Shown here: in pieces, positions 52,847 to 62,784 of the stretch
How the letters are laid out: the number at the start of each line of letters is the position of its first letter
How positions within the stretch are numbered: the first letter of the stretch is position 1
Notes under the pieces: generated by a model
The model's input: only the letters and a program-made list of their open reading frames with translations
Database searches by the model: none
What the model was told of the DNA's origin: nothing
Assembly (NCBI GenBank): GCA_026393115.1
Contig: JAPLAU010000013.1
Location: 1 to 64,000 of the forward strand
Direction: 5' to 3'
DNA: 64,000 nucleotides
Origin: Actinomycetota bacterium
Lineage (GTDB): Bacteria; Actinomycetota; Actinomycetes; S36-B12; CAIYMF01
Translations under genes and position numbers: made by a program

Positions 52847-53488
52847 CTAAATCGTGGCCTCTCCCTGCTTAAGCAGTCCGAGGCGCAAGGCCGTCATCAG
52901 TGCCTGCGCTCGGTTGCCGGCTCCGAGTTTGTCGTAAAGCTTGGAAATGTGGGTCTTGGTCGTTGATTCGGAGATGTACAACTGCTTGGAAATCTGGGCG
53001 ACCCCCAAGCCTTCAGCCAAGAGGTCAAGTACCTCTCGTTCACGCGGGCTGAGTTGGGGTCCACTGGGGGACATGCGGCGTTTCATCGCCTCGGAAAGAT
53101 CGCTGGCGGTGAAGGCGCGCGGTGATGCTGCCGCGTGCCTCGCCGCCGCGACCACGTCGTCGGCCGGAGCATTCTTCGGAACGAAAGCGCTGGCACCTGC
53201 GTCGAGCGCTTCGAAAAGTTGCTCGTCCCCGGCGTACATGGTGAGCATGACGATTCCGAGTTCGGGGTTTTCAAGCCGTGCCGAGCGCGCGAGGTCGGCG
53301 CCGCTGCCATCGGGGAGGCGCACGTCGAGAATCACCACTCGCGGTTCGACCAAAGTGATGAGGCGTTGGGCATCGGCGACGGTGGCGGCTTCCCCGACCA
53401 CCTCGAATTCACCGTCTCGCTCGAATGCGCGACGTAGTCCCTGACGGATGAGGTCATGGTCGTCGACGATGAGAACTGTGATGCTCAC
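52847..53488 (-). CDS. NarL/LuxR-type response regulator
   Basis: This 213-aa protein has a receiver domain with DDHDLIRQGL, phosphoacceptor VVILDVRLPDG (Asp about residue 56) and Lys in FVPKNAP, then a LuxR helix-turn-helix (about 146-205) with LSPREREVLDLLAEGLG and STTKTHISKL. Its start overlaps the histidine kinase stop, so they form a pair. It lies between the flp pilin and the tad genes, and may control them (inference). Confidence 0.92.
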   Translation of the reverse strand: MSITVLIVDDHDLIRQGLRRAFERDGEFEVVGEAATVADAQRLITLVEPRVVILDVRLPDGSGADLARSARLENPELGIVMLTMYAGDEQLFEALDAGASAFVPKNAPADDVVAAARHAAASPRAFTASDLSEAMKRRMSPSGPQLSPREREVLDLLAEGLGVAQISKQLYISESTTKTHISKLYDKLGAGNRAQALMTALRLGLLKQGEATI

Positions 53489-55107
53489 GTACTGCCCCTC
53501 TCGAGAGCGTGCAATTGCGAGTTGGAAAGTTCACCGAGCACGGCCTCAACGACCGTACCGCCGCCACCACGTGGGCGGAATTCAAGGGAGGCGCCGATCC
53601 GCGAGGCCCGCTCGCGCATGATCTCGAGTCCGAAACTGTCATCGCGTGCACTACCCAGCCCGATACCGTCGTCGGACACCTGAAGAAAGGCATGCGGCGG
53701 TTCGACCCGTAGCTCAACCCAGAGATTGCGTGCCTGCGCGTGGCGACGTGCGTTCGTGATTGCTTCCTGTGCGATTCGCAGCAGCTCGGTTTCAGTTTCG
53801 ATGCCGAGGCGGCGAACATCTTCGTCTAACAAGAGGTGCACGGTAAGACCTGCCAATGCTCCGACCTGCCGTACGTAGTCACTCAGCGCCGTGCCAAGCC
53901 CGGTGCTCGGCTCCACTTGGCTGCGCAAGTCGAAGATCGACAAGCGCAATTCCGAAACCATGCGGGTGATCTCGGCCCGCACGTCACTGAGATCTGAGCG
54001 GGTGGCGTCGTCGGTTGTACTGCGGGTGAGTTCGTCGACAAGGAACCCCAGGCCCGCAAGTTCCTGAGCGATGCCATCGTGAATCTCGCGAGAAAGACGG
54101 CGACGTTCTTCGACAGTGGCCCAGGCACGCATGTCGCTAAACAATCGACCGGTGTCCAGCCGAAGTGCGGTGTCGTCGACGCGTTGGGAGATGAGTTGCT
54201 GTTCGTCGTCGCTGAAGGGTGCCGTGCTGCGACTCACTCCGACAACCCCGATGCAACGCGATCCCAACTGCAGGGGCGCGAGCATGGTGTGTCCCGCAGA
54301 CTCATCGAGTCGGCGCGGGAACGTGACAGCACCGGCGCAGTTGAGGGCCTCCTGCCACGGACCGGTTGGTGCGCCTGCACCCCACATCGCGCGATCAGCG
54401 CCCACGCTGGCAAGGGGTGCCAATCGACCACTTTCAGTCAGGCCCGACACGATGGCCTGTTCTGCCCCCACTTCATCGCGCAGTTCGGTCAGTAACGATG
54501 CGGCGATTCCGATTTCATCGAAGCCGGTCGGAAGAGTGCGCGCGAGGTCGCGCAATTGGGTGAGGAGGCGGTTCGCCTCGAGGTATTCGTTGCTTCCGGC
54601 GATTGCGCGCAGCGTCGACCAACGGCCCCACGCGCCAACCAGACCCACTGCCAGTCCGAGACCCACCCACTGAATGAGAGCGGCGCGGTCGCTGACTGAG
54701 CCGAGGGAACCGGCGACTCCTCGAACGATGACCAGCGATGCGGCTGTGATGGCGGAGGTCAAGAGTGTGGCAACGACACCGCGAAGAAGGCCGGCGGCAA
54801 GGGGAGGCACGAGGAGGTACAGCAGGAGCGGGTCGGGAAGGCTCGGGACGGACGCGACCACCGAAGCGGCCAATGCCGCTTCGATCATGGGGCTGACAGC
54901 ACTCCACGTCGGACGCAGCGGCAGGCTCATGATTCCGGCCAGACCGGTCAATGCCAGCAGGGGAATGACGAGTTCGGTGAGTGCTCCCGAGGCGAGGGCG
55001 ATCAGCCAACACAGAGTAAGAACGGCGGCTCGCGAGAGCAGCACCATGCGACGACTCCACGCTGGCAGTTCGCTGTGCTGCCCACGCAACCGAGTTCTCA
55101 CGTCCAT
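53485..55107 (-). CDS. NarL-family sensor histidine kinase with GAF domain
   Basis: The 540-aa protein has several membrane helices in the first 165 residues, a GAF-like domain (about 195-325), a HisKA_3 dimerisation helix with the phosphorylated His in RLSREIHDGIAQELAGL, and an HATPase_c domain with EAITNARRHAQA and VSDDGIGLG. The helices bear little extracellular loop, so the signal may be sensed in the membrane or by the GAF domain. Partner: the response regulator overlapped downstream. Confidence 0.92.
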   Translation of the reverse strand: MDVRTRLRGQHSELPAWSRRMVLLSRAAVLTLCWLIALASGALTELVIPLLALTGLAGIMSLPLRPTWSAVSPMIEAALAASVVASVPSLPDPLLLYLLVPPLAAGLLRGVVATLLTSAITAASLVIVRGVAGSLGSVSDRAALIQWVGLGLAVGLVGAWGRWSTLRAIAGSNEYLEANRLLTQLRDLARTLPTGFDEIGIAASLLTELRDEVGAEQAIVSGLTESGRLAPLASVGADRAMWGAGAPTGPWQEALNCAGAVTFPRRLDESAGHTMLAPLQLGSRCIGVVGVSRSTAPFSDDEQQLISQRVDDTALRLDTGRLFSDMRAWATVEERRRLSREIHDGIAQELAGLGFLVDELTRSTTDDATRSDLSDVRAEITRMVSELRLSIFDLRSQVEPSTGLGTALSDYVRQVGALAGLTVHLLLDEDVRRLGIETETELLRIAQEAITNARRHAQARNLWVELRVEPPHAFLQVSDDGIGLGSARDDSFGLEIMRERASRIGASLEFRPRGGGGTVVEAVLGELSNSQLHALERGST

Positions 55108-55191
55108 CAGGATGACACCGTCTGGTCCCTATGGACAGGTGCGGTAGGTCGATCGGTGAGTCGCGGCGCCCGACCGGGCACCTCCGACGGG

Positions 55192-56109
55192 TCAGGGGAG
55201 CATGCCGCCATTGATGATCGACAGGGCGGCAGGCCCTATGACCACGGCGAAGAGCGCGGGCAGGATGCACAGGACGAGTGGGAAAACCAAGGCAACGGGT
55301 AGGCGCTGTGCCTTTTCCTCAACTCGTAACTCATGGTGACTGCGCTGAGTGTGTGCCTGACTTCGCAGGACATCGGCGATAGGTGTCCCGACGCGGTCGG
55401 CGTTGGCAATGGCGGCGGCGAAGGCGGCAACAGACGTGAGGCCGACTCGATCGCCGAGGTCTCGGAGTGCTCGATTGCGCTCGGTGCCGAGCGTGATCTC
55501 ATGGCGCACGCGCCGCAATTCCTCGGCGAGTGGTCCGTGCAATCCCGCGCCGACGCGGGCAAGGGCTGCATCGAATCCGAGCCCGGCGCTCACGGTGAGC
55601 GCCAGCAGGTCAAGAGCATCGGGCAGTGCGCGTTCGATTGCGGCACGTCGGCGTACCCCGAGGTGATGGAGTCGAACGAGAGGAATACAGAAACCCATCA
55701 CGAATCCGACGAGTGCCGTTGTCTCTGGTCGTATCTGGGCGACCACTCCCAACCCTGCGCCGACGACAGTTGCGACCACGCTTGAGGTGAGGACAGCCGC
55801 AGTCAGGCGAGCGTGGTTCCACGCTGGAGGAGATCCGGCGTGCACGAGAAGGGGTCGGGTCAGTGACTCGGGGACGGCATGCGCGATCGAGGTTCTGAAC
55901 GAACGTGTGCGCCGCAGAGCGGGGTGAGTTGGGCGACTGGGTGGAGCTGCGGCCGCGGAAGGTTGGCCTCGACCTGCGGTGAGGCGTTGGTGCAGCGTGA
56001 GGGCATCGGGCTCAGTCGAATGACGCCAGGGTGGTCGCACGAGCCCGAAGACCAGCGTGAGTGTGGCGGCAATAACAAGAAAGACGAGTGCCGTTGCGGG
56101 AATCGTCAT
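55192..56109 (-). CDS. tadC: Tad pilus platform protein (type II secretion F family)
   Basis: This 305-aa inner-membrane platform protein has the T2SSF domain (ALPDALDLLALTVSAGLGFDAALARV, given here by ALPDALDLLALTVSAGLG) and C-terminal helices. With TadB it forms the platform on which the TadA ATPase acts. It overlaps tadB by four bases. Confidence 0.88.
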   Translation of the reverse strand: MTIPATALVFLVIAATLTLVFGLVRPPWRHSTEPDALTLHQRLTAGRGQPSAAAAPPSRPTHPALRRTRSFRTSIAHAVPESLTRPLLVHAGSPPAWNHARLTAAVLTSSVVATVVGAGLGVVAQIRPETTALVGFVMGFCIPLVRLHHLGVRRRAAIERALPDALDLLALTVSAGLGFDAALARVGAGLHGPLAEELRRVRHEITLGTERNRALRDLGDRVGLTSVAAFAAAIANADRVGTPIADVLRSQAHTQRSHHELRVEEKAQRLPVALVFPLVLCILPALFAVVIGPAALSIINGGMLP

Positions 56110-57083
56110 CCTGACTCCTGATCTCGGACCAGCAGCCGCATCCAGACAATTCCAGCCATCAACAAGGTGACGGCCGTGATGGTCATGGCGTTACCAGCGG
56201 GTGTCGACACGAGGGGGCCCAGATAGTCAGGGCGCACTGCGGCGAGGTAGCCAGTGAAGACGAGGGGGAGCGCGCACAGAATGACCGCTGAGAGTCGACC
56301 TTCGGCAGTCAGCGCTCGAATACGTCGTCGTTGGCGTTCGCGCGATCGAAGTGTGTCAATGATGGCGCGCAGCACCTCACTGAGGCTGCCGCCGATTTCA
56401 CGGCTCGTGGTCATCACCACGACCGCCCACTCGAGCTCGACGCAGGACATGCGTGTTGCGGCACTCGCAAGTGACTCAAGAAGATCAGTGCCTAGCTGTG
56501 CCTCCGCAACGGCTCGGCTCCACTCGCGAGCGGTAGGACCGCGCGTCTCGCGGGCCACGATCTCGACTGCAGGCGTGAGTGCGTGCCCTGAAGAAAGCGC
56601 TCCGATAAGCAATTCCAAGGTGTCTGGAAGTGCTTCGCGAAAGGCACGCCTGTCTTGTGATCTCCTGCGCACAATGAATGCAGTGAACGAAGTCACACAG
56701 ATCACGGCTGCCAGGCTCGCAGCGACCAGCCCTGCGATGCAGGTGGTGATCGCAGTGACGACACCCACGATGCCGGCGGCGGCGCAGGTGGCCTGGCTCG
56801 GTGACAGCGACAACTGGGATTGCTCCAGAAGCGGGCCCAAGCGACTGACGAGTGGAAGAGTGTCGGCGAGCGCAGTTGCCCGGCTCACGCGTGGGTGACT
56901 TCGCTCAGGGCTGGTACGCGGTCGAACGGTCGCGCCCGTAGCGGGTGCGCCTCCGCCTATTCGGGTGGTGAGGTCGTTAGATGTGCGGTGGTTGCCGCGG
57001 CGCAGTGAATCAACGCCGACATAGGCGAGACACGCAAGCGTTCCGACGAGTACGGCGACCTCGATGATCTGCACGAGAGTCAT
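56106..57083 (-). CDS. tadB: Tad pilus platform protein (type II secretion F family)
   Basis: The 325-aa protein is the second platform subunit, with FREALPDTLELLIGALSSGH and GGSLSEVLRAIIDTLRSR, standard TadB T2SSF features, an N-terminal membrane helix and a pair near the middle and C-terminus. Overlaps the tadA stop by four bases. Confidence 0.88.
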   Translation of the reverse strand: MTLVQIIEVAVLVGTLACLAYVGVDSLRRGNHRTSNDLTTRIGGGAPATGATVRPRTSPERSHPRVSRATALADTLPLVSRLGPLLEQSQLSLSPSQATCAAAGIVGVVTAITTCIAGLVAASLAAVICVTSFTAFIVRRRSQDRRAFREALPDTLELLIGALSSGHALTPAVEIVARETRGPTAREWSRAVAEAQLGTDLLESLASAATRMSCVELEWAVVVMTTSREIGGSLSEVLRAIIDTLRSRERQRRRIRALTAEGRLSAVILCALPLVFTGYLAAVRPDYLGPLVSTPAGNAMTITAVTLLMAGIVWMRLLVRDQESG

Positions 57084-58399
57084 GCCGCATCCCTCCGGCC
57101 AGCCTCAGCAGGGATGAGGTGAACGCGGCTGAGATCGTCTCCTCGCTCGAGGAAGGTGTCAAGGAAGCGAGGGCGCACGCCGGTGGGATGAAGTATTCCG
57201 TCGCTACCGATGACGAACACGTCTTGAAGTGTGATGACCTCACCTTCTCGGCCGGTGACTTCGGTGATCGCCGTGATGCGACGCCGGCCATCTGCGGCTC
57301 GGTGCTGGTGCACGATGAGGTCGATTGCGCTGACCACCATCTCGCGTACCGCTGTGAGAGGCAGGTCGGCGCCACCGGTGAGAATCATCGTTTCGATGCG
57401 ACTGAGGGCCTCACGCGGTGAACTGGCGTGAACTGTGCAAATGCTCCCGTCGTGACCTGTCGCCATGGCCGCGAGCATGTCGAGCGCCGCCGAGTCGCGT
57501 ACTTCGCCGACGATGATGCGGTCTGGGCGCATGCGCAAGGCATTGCGCACGAGATCTCGCACACTGACTTCACCCTTGCCTTCCAGGTTGGGTGGCCGAC
57601 TCTCCAATCGCACGACATGCTGTTGCTGAAGGCGCAGTTCGGCGGCATCCTCAATGGTGATGATGCGCTGAGTGCTGGGGATGAATGACGACAACACATT
57701 CAGCGTGGTCGTCTTGCCTGTACCGGTCGCCCCTGACACCAACACATTGACTCGCCCGCGCACTGCGGCCGCAAGAAACTCGGCGGCGTCTGTGGTGAGT
57801 GTGCCGACACCGACTAGGTCGCTAATTCCGAGCACGTCCGAAGCAAACTTGCGAATCGTGAGAGTCGGCCCGTCAAGTGCGAGCGGAGGAAGAATCACAT
57901 TGATTCGACTTCCATCGGGTAACCGTGCGTCAACCATGGGAGACGACTCGTCAACGCGGCGCCCCACGCGCGACACCATGCGTTCGATCAGCCGACGCAG
58001 GTGTGCCTCATCGGTGAATTGCACGTCGGTGGGATGTACGACACCATGTCGCTCGATAAAGACGTGGTGCGCGCCGTTGACCATGATTTCGCTCACGGTG
58101 GGATCGCGAAGGAGCGGTTCGAGTGGGCCGTGTCCCAAGAGATCATCAGCAATCCCTTGCGCAAGTCGGGCTCGTTCCGCGGCTGGTAGTGACGCGTCGT
58201 CGGTGGTGAGCGCGCCGCTGAGCGCACTGCGCACATCGCGTGCAAAGTCTTCAGGGTCAATGACATCGCGGCCGCGTAGCCCTTCGAGTAGGGCGTCGTG
58301 CACCGACTCTCGCATGCGTACGTGTGTTGGGGTGTCGAGTGAGTGGCGCTGGTCGGTTTGCTGAGCCTGAACAGCGGCGATGCGATCTGCCAGATTCAT
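57080..58399 (-). CDS. tadA: Tad pilus assembly ATPase (CpaF/TadA, secretion ATPase)
   Basis: The 439-aa ATPase has an N-terminal domain ([14 protein letters not shown]...), the Walker [19 protein letters not shown], Asp box [11 protein letters not shown], Walker [19 protein letters not shown] and His box [13 protein letters not shown]. It powers Tad pilus extension. The start at 58399 overlaps the cpaE stop as ATGA. Confidence 0.95.
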   Translation of the reverse strand: MNLADRIAAVQAQQTDQRHSLDTPTHVRMRESVHDALLEGLRGRDVIDPEDFARDVRSALSGALTTDDASLPAAERARLAQGIADDLLGHGPLEPLLRDPTVSEIMVNGAHHVFIERHGVVHPTDVQFTDEAHLRRLIERMVSRVGRRVDESSPMVDARLPDGSRINVILPPLALDGPTLTIRKFASDVLGISDLVGVGTLTTDAAEFLAAAVRGRVNVLVSGATGTGKTTTLNVLSSFIPSTQRIITIEDAAELRLQQQHVVRLESRPPNLEGKGEVSVRDLVRNALRMRPDRIIVGEVRDSAALDMLAAMATGHDGSICTVHASSPREALSRIETMILTGGADLPLTAVREMVVSAIDLIVHQHRAADGRRRITAITEVTGREGEVITLQDVFVIGSDGILHPTGVRPRFLDTFLERGDDLSRVHLIPAEAGRRDAA

Positions 58400-59640
58400 G
58401 CCGCACCTGCCGTGCTCGTCGCTGCTGCGCGCCGCCACGGACCCACACGTAAGCGATCTCGCAGGAGGGCTCCTGCGACGGGGGGTGTCGAAATCGCGGG
58501 AAATTCGATGTCATCTGCCCGTGAGAGGTCGGTTGCGATTCGTGCGATCGCCACACTGAATGGGTGACGCGGATTGGCCGTGACGAGAACTTCGCCACGG
58601 TTCACCGCACCCGGTACATCGCGTGAAGAAGGAAGAATGGCACTGACCGGCCGGCCGAGCGCTGCGGGTACGTCGGCGAGTGAGACGCCAACCTCAGCAT
58701 CAGCCCGGTTGAGCAGCACTCGCTGGCGCTCGGGCGAGACGCCGATGAGAGTGAGGGTGTCGAGGGCGGCACGTAGATTCTTCAACGCAGGAACATCGAG
58801 GGTGGCAACCAAGAGAGCCAGATCACTGGTATCTATCGCCGCAAGCACCCGCTCATCAAGCGCCGGAGGAGTGTCAACGAGTACATGGTCGTATGTGGCC
58901 GCGAGTAGTTCGATTACGCGCGTGACCGATTCGGGTGTGATCAGTTCAGAGCGACCTGGCTCGTGTGGCGCTGCGAGTACCTTGAGTCCACTGGCGTGCA
59001 CTGTGAGCATCGACTCCAACGTCGTGAGATCGAGAGAGTCACCCACCATCGCGGCATCACTGATGTCGCGAGCAGGAAACAGATTGAGAGTCACGGCCAC
59101 ATCGCCAAAGGCCACATCAAGATCGACAAGGGCTGTTTTCTCGCCACGAGCCGCGAGCGAGGATGCCAGAGATGTGGAAACCGTGGTCTTTCCGACACCG
59201 CCTTTGGCGGCGAAGACCGTGGTGACCCGGGCGCGTCGCGGCACTGGGACGTCGTCGGCCCGCTTCACTCGAGAGCGCGTTGCATGGGCATGGGAAATGG
59301 CGTGGGCCAAGTCCGCAAGTGCATGCTGCGAGAGGACTTCGTGCACGCCGGCCCGCAGTGCGGCGGCCAGGGTGGAGGTGTCGAGTCGCCGGCAAATCAG
59401 AATGACAGCCGTGCGCGGATCGTCGCGTCGAAGTCGTTCGGTGGCGGTCAAGGCTGCATCGAGATCAATGGAGGGGCCGATCACCAGTGCCAGCGTGACA
59501 TCGTCGCCGGACCCCGCTGGTTGGGCGAAGGCGGCGTCGACGCGCGCGACCACGGACGTGCCTTCGGGACAGGCCGTTGCGATGGCGGCCGCCATGGTGG
59601 TGTCAGTTTCGACGATCACAGTGCGGTGAGTGACGATCAT
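58396..59640 (-). CDS. cpaE: CpaE/TadZ-like pilus localisation ATPase
   Basis: The 414-aa protein has an N-terminal pseudo-receiver-like domain (about residues 1-125) and a ParA/MinD-type ATPase domain with deviant Walker A VFAAKGGVGKTTVSTSLAS, then VDLDVAFGDVAVTL. TadZ proteins place the pilus machine at a site in the cell. Overlaps cpaB and tadA by four bases. Confidence 0.9.
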   Translation of the reverse strand: MIVTHRTVIVETDTTMAAAIATACPEGTSVVARVDAAFAQPAGSGDDVTLALVIGPSIDLDAALTATERLRRDDPRTAVILICRRLDTSTLAAALRAGVHEVLSQHALADLAHAISHAHATRSRVKRADDVPVPRRARVTTVFAAKGGVGKTTVSTSLASSLAARGEKTALVDLDVAFGDVAVTLNLFPARDISDAAMVGDSLDLTTLESMLTVHASGLKVLAAPHEPGRSELITPESVTRVIELLAATYDHVLVDTPPALDERVLAAIDTSDLALLVATLDVPALKNLRAALDTLTLIGVSPERQRVLLNRADAEVGVSLADVPAALGRPVSAILPSSRDVPGAVNRGEVLVTANPRHPFSVAIARIATDLSRADDIEFPAISTPPVAGALLRDRLRVGPWRRAAATSTAGAA

Positions 59641-60365
59641 GACGCGCCACCGAAGACAGTGGCGGCCGAGACGCCACCGGATGTGGGAACGGCTACTTTC
59701 TCGCCGAGCAGCCCCAAATAGATCTGCCCCTGCGTGACCGCGAAAACCACCTGTTCAGCCTGGCGGGCGTTGAGTGCCAGAGTGAGCACCGCTGCCGGAG
59801 CCTGTTCGGTACTCGTCTGCCCGTCGGTTTCCGTGGTGTGTGTGGTGACCGTTGAGCCGCCGACTCCAAGAACGGTGACGGGCGATAGCAGCAGGCGCGT
59901 GCGCGGGCCTGTTTCGCCCGGCGCTGTGATGGTGGCAAAGAGGGCGACCTTGGATCCGGGAGTGACGAACCCAGCGACACGTTGAGGGTCACCGAGTTGC
60001 ACGGCGATGCCAAGCATTCCCGGCGGAGGTCGTAGTGGGCTGAGCACTGTCGGTGCCCACATTTCCGGCACGATCTGTTGGCCCGGCAGGATCAGCATCG
60101 ATGTGCGCAGTGACGCGACCGAGTCAAGGTCGGTGAGCGCACCGGGCGCTAGTGCCGATTGCGGTATTTCTTTTCGCTCGACCGATGTGCGCGCGACATC
60201 GGGTGTGGTACCCGACTCGATGCGTTCACTGGCGACGAGCACGCTGACTGCGTGAACTGAAGCGAGCGCATTGTCGCGTTCTGCGCCCACACTGCGCATG
60301 AGCAGGGTGGTGCTGAGCGCAGCACAAGCACAGGCGATAAGCACGATGAACAAACGTCGACGCAT
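59637..60365 (-). CDS. cpaB: Pilus assembly protein CpaB/RcpC (SAF domain)
   Basis: This 242-aa protein has one N-terminal membrane helix, a SAF domain (VLVASERIESGTTPDVARTS, shown here as VLVASERIESGTTP) and a second beta domain containing FVTPGSKVALFATI. CpaB homologues assist Tad pilus secretion. It is the first gene of the minus-strand tad operon; a strong leader hairpin lies just upstream. Confidence 0.88.
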   Translation of the reverse strand: MRRRLFIVLIACACAALSTTLLMRSVGAERDNALASVHAVSVLVASERIESGTTPDVARTSVERKEIPQSALAPGALTDLDSVASLRTSMLILPGQQIVPEMWAPTVLSPLRPPPGMLGIAVQLGDPQRVAGFVTPGSKVALFATITAPGETGPRTRLLLSPVTVLGVGGSTVTTHTTETDGQTSTEQAPAAVLTLALNARQAEQVVFAVTQGQIYLGLLGEKVAVPTSGGVSAATVFGGAS

Positions 60366-60374
60366 GATTCCCCC

Positions 60375-60416
60375 GTTGGTCCCGTCGCAACTGGATTGGA
60401 TGCGACGGGGGCCAAC
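60375..60416 (-). other. Leader hairpin before cpaB
   Basis: GTTGG with CCAAC and CCCGTCGCA with its exact complement form a long stem around an 11-base loop, ending just before the GGGGG ribosome-site-like run ahead of the cpaB ATG. It may tune translation of the tad operon or mark the end of fadD transcripts; without a T tract the latter is weaker. Confidence 0.55.
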
Positions 60417-60523
60417 GTTAGGACGAATTGGCGGGCGCCCGCTGACGCCCTGTGGATAGTGCGCGCGGTACGGCGCCCTGTCAGTCGGGTGTCAGTCTCG
60501 TCTGGGTCTCGCGCAAGGCACTT

Positions 60524-62317
60524 TCAGCTGTACAGGGCCTCCACTGCATCCCCGAATCGGCCCATCACTTCGTTGCGCTTGAGCTTGAGTGAGGGTGTGA
60601 GAATGCCGTTGTCCTCGGTCCAGTCGTCAGTCATGATCGTGAACTTGCGAATTGCTTCGGCGTGAGAAACCGCCTTGTTCGCCTCGTCGACCGCTGACTG
60701 AATCTCCGCAATTATCTCGGGGTCCTTGGTCAGATCAACTATCGGCGTGTTCTCGGGGCGCCCCTTGAGTTTGAGCCACCCTGGCACCGACTCGGGGTCC
60801 AGCGTGACGAGGCAGGCGATGAATGGCTTGTTATCTCCCACCACCATGCATTGGCTCACCAGCCAGTTTGCGCGCAATCGGTCCTCAAGCACGGCGGGTG
60901 CGACATTCTTGCCTCCCGCGGTGATGATGAGTTCCTTCTTACGCCCGGTGATGCGCAGGAATCCCTCGGAGTCGATTTCGCCAATGTCGCCACTGTGGAA
61001 CCAGCCCTCGGCGTCGATTGCCTCGTTGGTCGCTGCCTCGTTCTTCCAATAGCCGGAGAAGACGAAGCCGCCCTTGATGAGTACCTCGCCATCGTCGCCG
61101 ATGCGAATCGCGCAGCCTGGAATGGGTTGGCCGACCGTTCCGATCTTCAGCGCGCTCGGGCGGTTGAGGTTGGATGCGGCCGAGGTTTCGGTGAGTCCGT
61201 AACCCTCCAGAATGGTGATGCCGATTCCACGGAAGAAGTGCCCGAGTCGCTCACCCAGCGGCGCTCCACCGCTGACGGCCCAACTGACGTTGCCGCCCAT
61301 CGCGGCGCGCAACTTGCTGTAGACAAGTCGATCAAACACGGTGTGCTTGATCTTGAGAACGATGCCTGCGCCGCCGGTATCGAGAGCGCGACTGTAGTCG
61401 ATGGCGGTACGTGCGGCAGTATCGAAGATGTTGCCCTTACCGTCGGCCGTGGCCTTTTGTTGAGCACTGTTGAAGACCTTTTCAAAGACACGCGGAACGG
61501 AGAGAAGAAACGACGGCTTGAACTCGCCGAGATCGGCGAGGAGATTCTTTACGTCGGGAGCAAAGCCCAGTTTGGTGCGTGAGCGGATGCATCCGAGTGA
61601 AATCGCTCGACCAAAGACGTGAGCGAGGGGGAGGAAGAGCAACGTCGACGCGTCGTCGCGATCGAACAGATCGGGAAGTCCGGCCACGATGTTGTCGCAT
61701 TCGAAGGTGAAGTTCGCGTGTGTGAGCACACAGCCCTTGGGTCGACCAGTGGTGCCGGAGGTGTAGATGATCGTGCAGATGCTGTCGGGTCCAACGCTCG
61801 CGCGACGAGCTTCAAGATCGTCATCGCTGACGCCAACGCCTGCTTCCTTGAGGGCGTTAATTGCTCCATCGTCGAATTCCCACACGCGGGTGACATCGGG
61901 GATTTCAGCGGCCACGTCATCGAACACCGCGCGGTGTCCGGAACTTTCAAGGAAGACGCCCACAGCGTCCGAGTCGGACAGTATCCATTGCACCTGTTCG
62001 GCCGACGAGGTCTCATAGATCGGCACGGTCACGGCACCGGCGTACCAGATGGAGTAGTCGGCGAGCGTCCACTCGTAGCGCGTGCGCGACATGATGCCGA
62101 TTCGCTGGCCAGGCTCCACCCCTGACGCGATCAGTCCACGGGCGACGGCCTGCACCTCGGCAAGGAACTGCGTCGTGGTGACATCGACCCAGGTGGCTCC
62201 CTGTCGCTTGACGAGCACGACCCGATTGGGATGGGTCGAGGCGTTTTCGACGATCGGATCGGTGAGTCCACCGCTCGTGATGGCCGGGGCAATCTCCGGT
62301 GTTGCGTACTCGCGCAT
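60524..62317 (-). CDS. Long-chain fatty acid-CoA ligase (AMP-binding)
   Basis: This 597-aa adenylating enzyme has the AMP-binding motif IIYTSGTTGRPKGCVLTH (about residues 171-188), GYGLTETSAA, and the C-terminal hinge GDIGEIDSEGFLRITGRKKELIITAGGKN, given here by GRKKELIITAGGKN. It activates fatty acids as acyl-CoA, similar to mycobacterial FadD15 and its neighbours. The start at 62317 has GGAGG close upstream. Confidence 0.93.
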   Translation of the reverse strand: MREYATPEIAPAITSGGLTDPIVENASTHPNRVVLVKRQGATWVDVTTTQFLAEVQAVARGLIASGVEPGQRIGIMSRTRYEWTLADYSIWYAGAVTVPIYETSSAEQVQWILSDSDAVGVFLESSGHRAVFDDVAAEIPDVTRVWEFDDGAINALKEAGVGVSDDDLEARRASVGPDSICTIIYTSGTTGRPKGCVLTHANFTFECDNIVAGLPDLFDRDDASTLLFLPLAHVFGRAISLGCIRSRTKLGFAPDVKNLLADLGEFKPSFLLSVPRVFEKVFNSAQQKATADGKGNIFDTAARTAIDYSRALDTGGAGIVLKIKHTVFDRLVYSKLRAAMGGNVSWAVSGGAPLGERLGHFFRGIGITILEGYGLTETSAASNLNRPSALKIGTVGQPIPGCAIRIGDDGEVLIKGGFVFSGYWKNEAATNEAIDAEGWFHSGDIGEIDSEGFLRITGRKKELIITAGGKNVAPAVLEDRLRANWLVSQCMVVGDNKPFIACLVTLDPESVPGWLKLKGRPENTPIVDLTKDPEIIAEIQSAVDEANKAVSHAEAIRKFTIMTDDWTEDNGILTPSLKLKRNEVMGRFGDAVEALYS

Positions 62318-62397
62318 TGATCCTCCTTGGAAGGGCCTCTGTGGCATGAGGGTAGGGGTTGGCGTCCATTCTTGTCTGTAGATGACAGGATCGCCTT

Positions 62398-62784
62398 GTG
62401 GCGCTGGTGGACCTAATCGATGAGACGTTCATCGTGTGTACTCCAGAACAGATTGCTGGGGTGGTGCACGAGCCGCAGCGCTGGGCAGGGTGGTGGCCGG
62501 ATTTGACCCTGTCGGTCTTCATGGACCGCGGGCTGTCCGGAATCCGCTGGTCGGCGACGGGTGACCCGGCGGGATCGGTTGAAATCTGGTTGGAACCCAT
62601 AGGAGATGGTGTTCTCGTGCATCACTATCTACGCCTGGATCCAGTGGGAGTCGACCCGTCTGAGCGCCGAGCCCAGCGTCGGGGCGTGCGCGAGCGCGCC
62701 GAGCGGGCCTGCCGCTGGAAAAAACAGGTGTGGGCGCTGAAAGACGAACTCGAAGGTGATCGCGCGCCGGGATGTGCACGATGA
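62398..62784 (+). CDS. SRPBCC/polyketide cyclase-like small protein
   Basis: The 128-aa protein resembles START-like polyketide cyclase/dehydrase proteins: LIDETFIVCTPEQIAGVV, WAGWWPDLTLSVF, GIRWSATGDPAGSVEIWLEP and GVLVHHYLRLDP. A basic helix with WKKQVWALKDELE ends it. The pairing with an acyl-CoA ligase matches the mycobacterial Rv2185c-Rv2187 region. Its TGA stop overlaps the next ATG. Confidence 0.78.
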   Translation: MALVDLIDETFIVCTPEQIAGVVHEPQRWAGWWPDLTLSVFMDRGLSGIRWSATGDPAGSVEIWLEPIGDGVLVHHYLRLDPVGVDPSERRAQRRGVRERAERACRWKKQVWALKDELEGDRAPGCAR

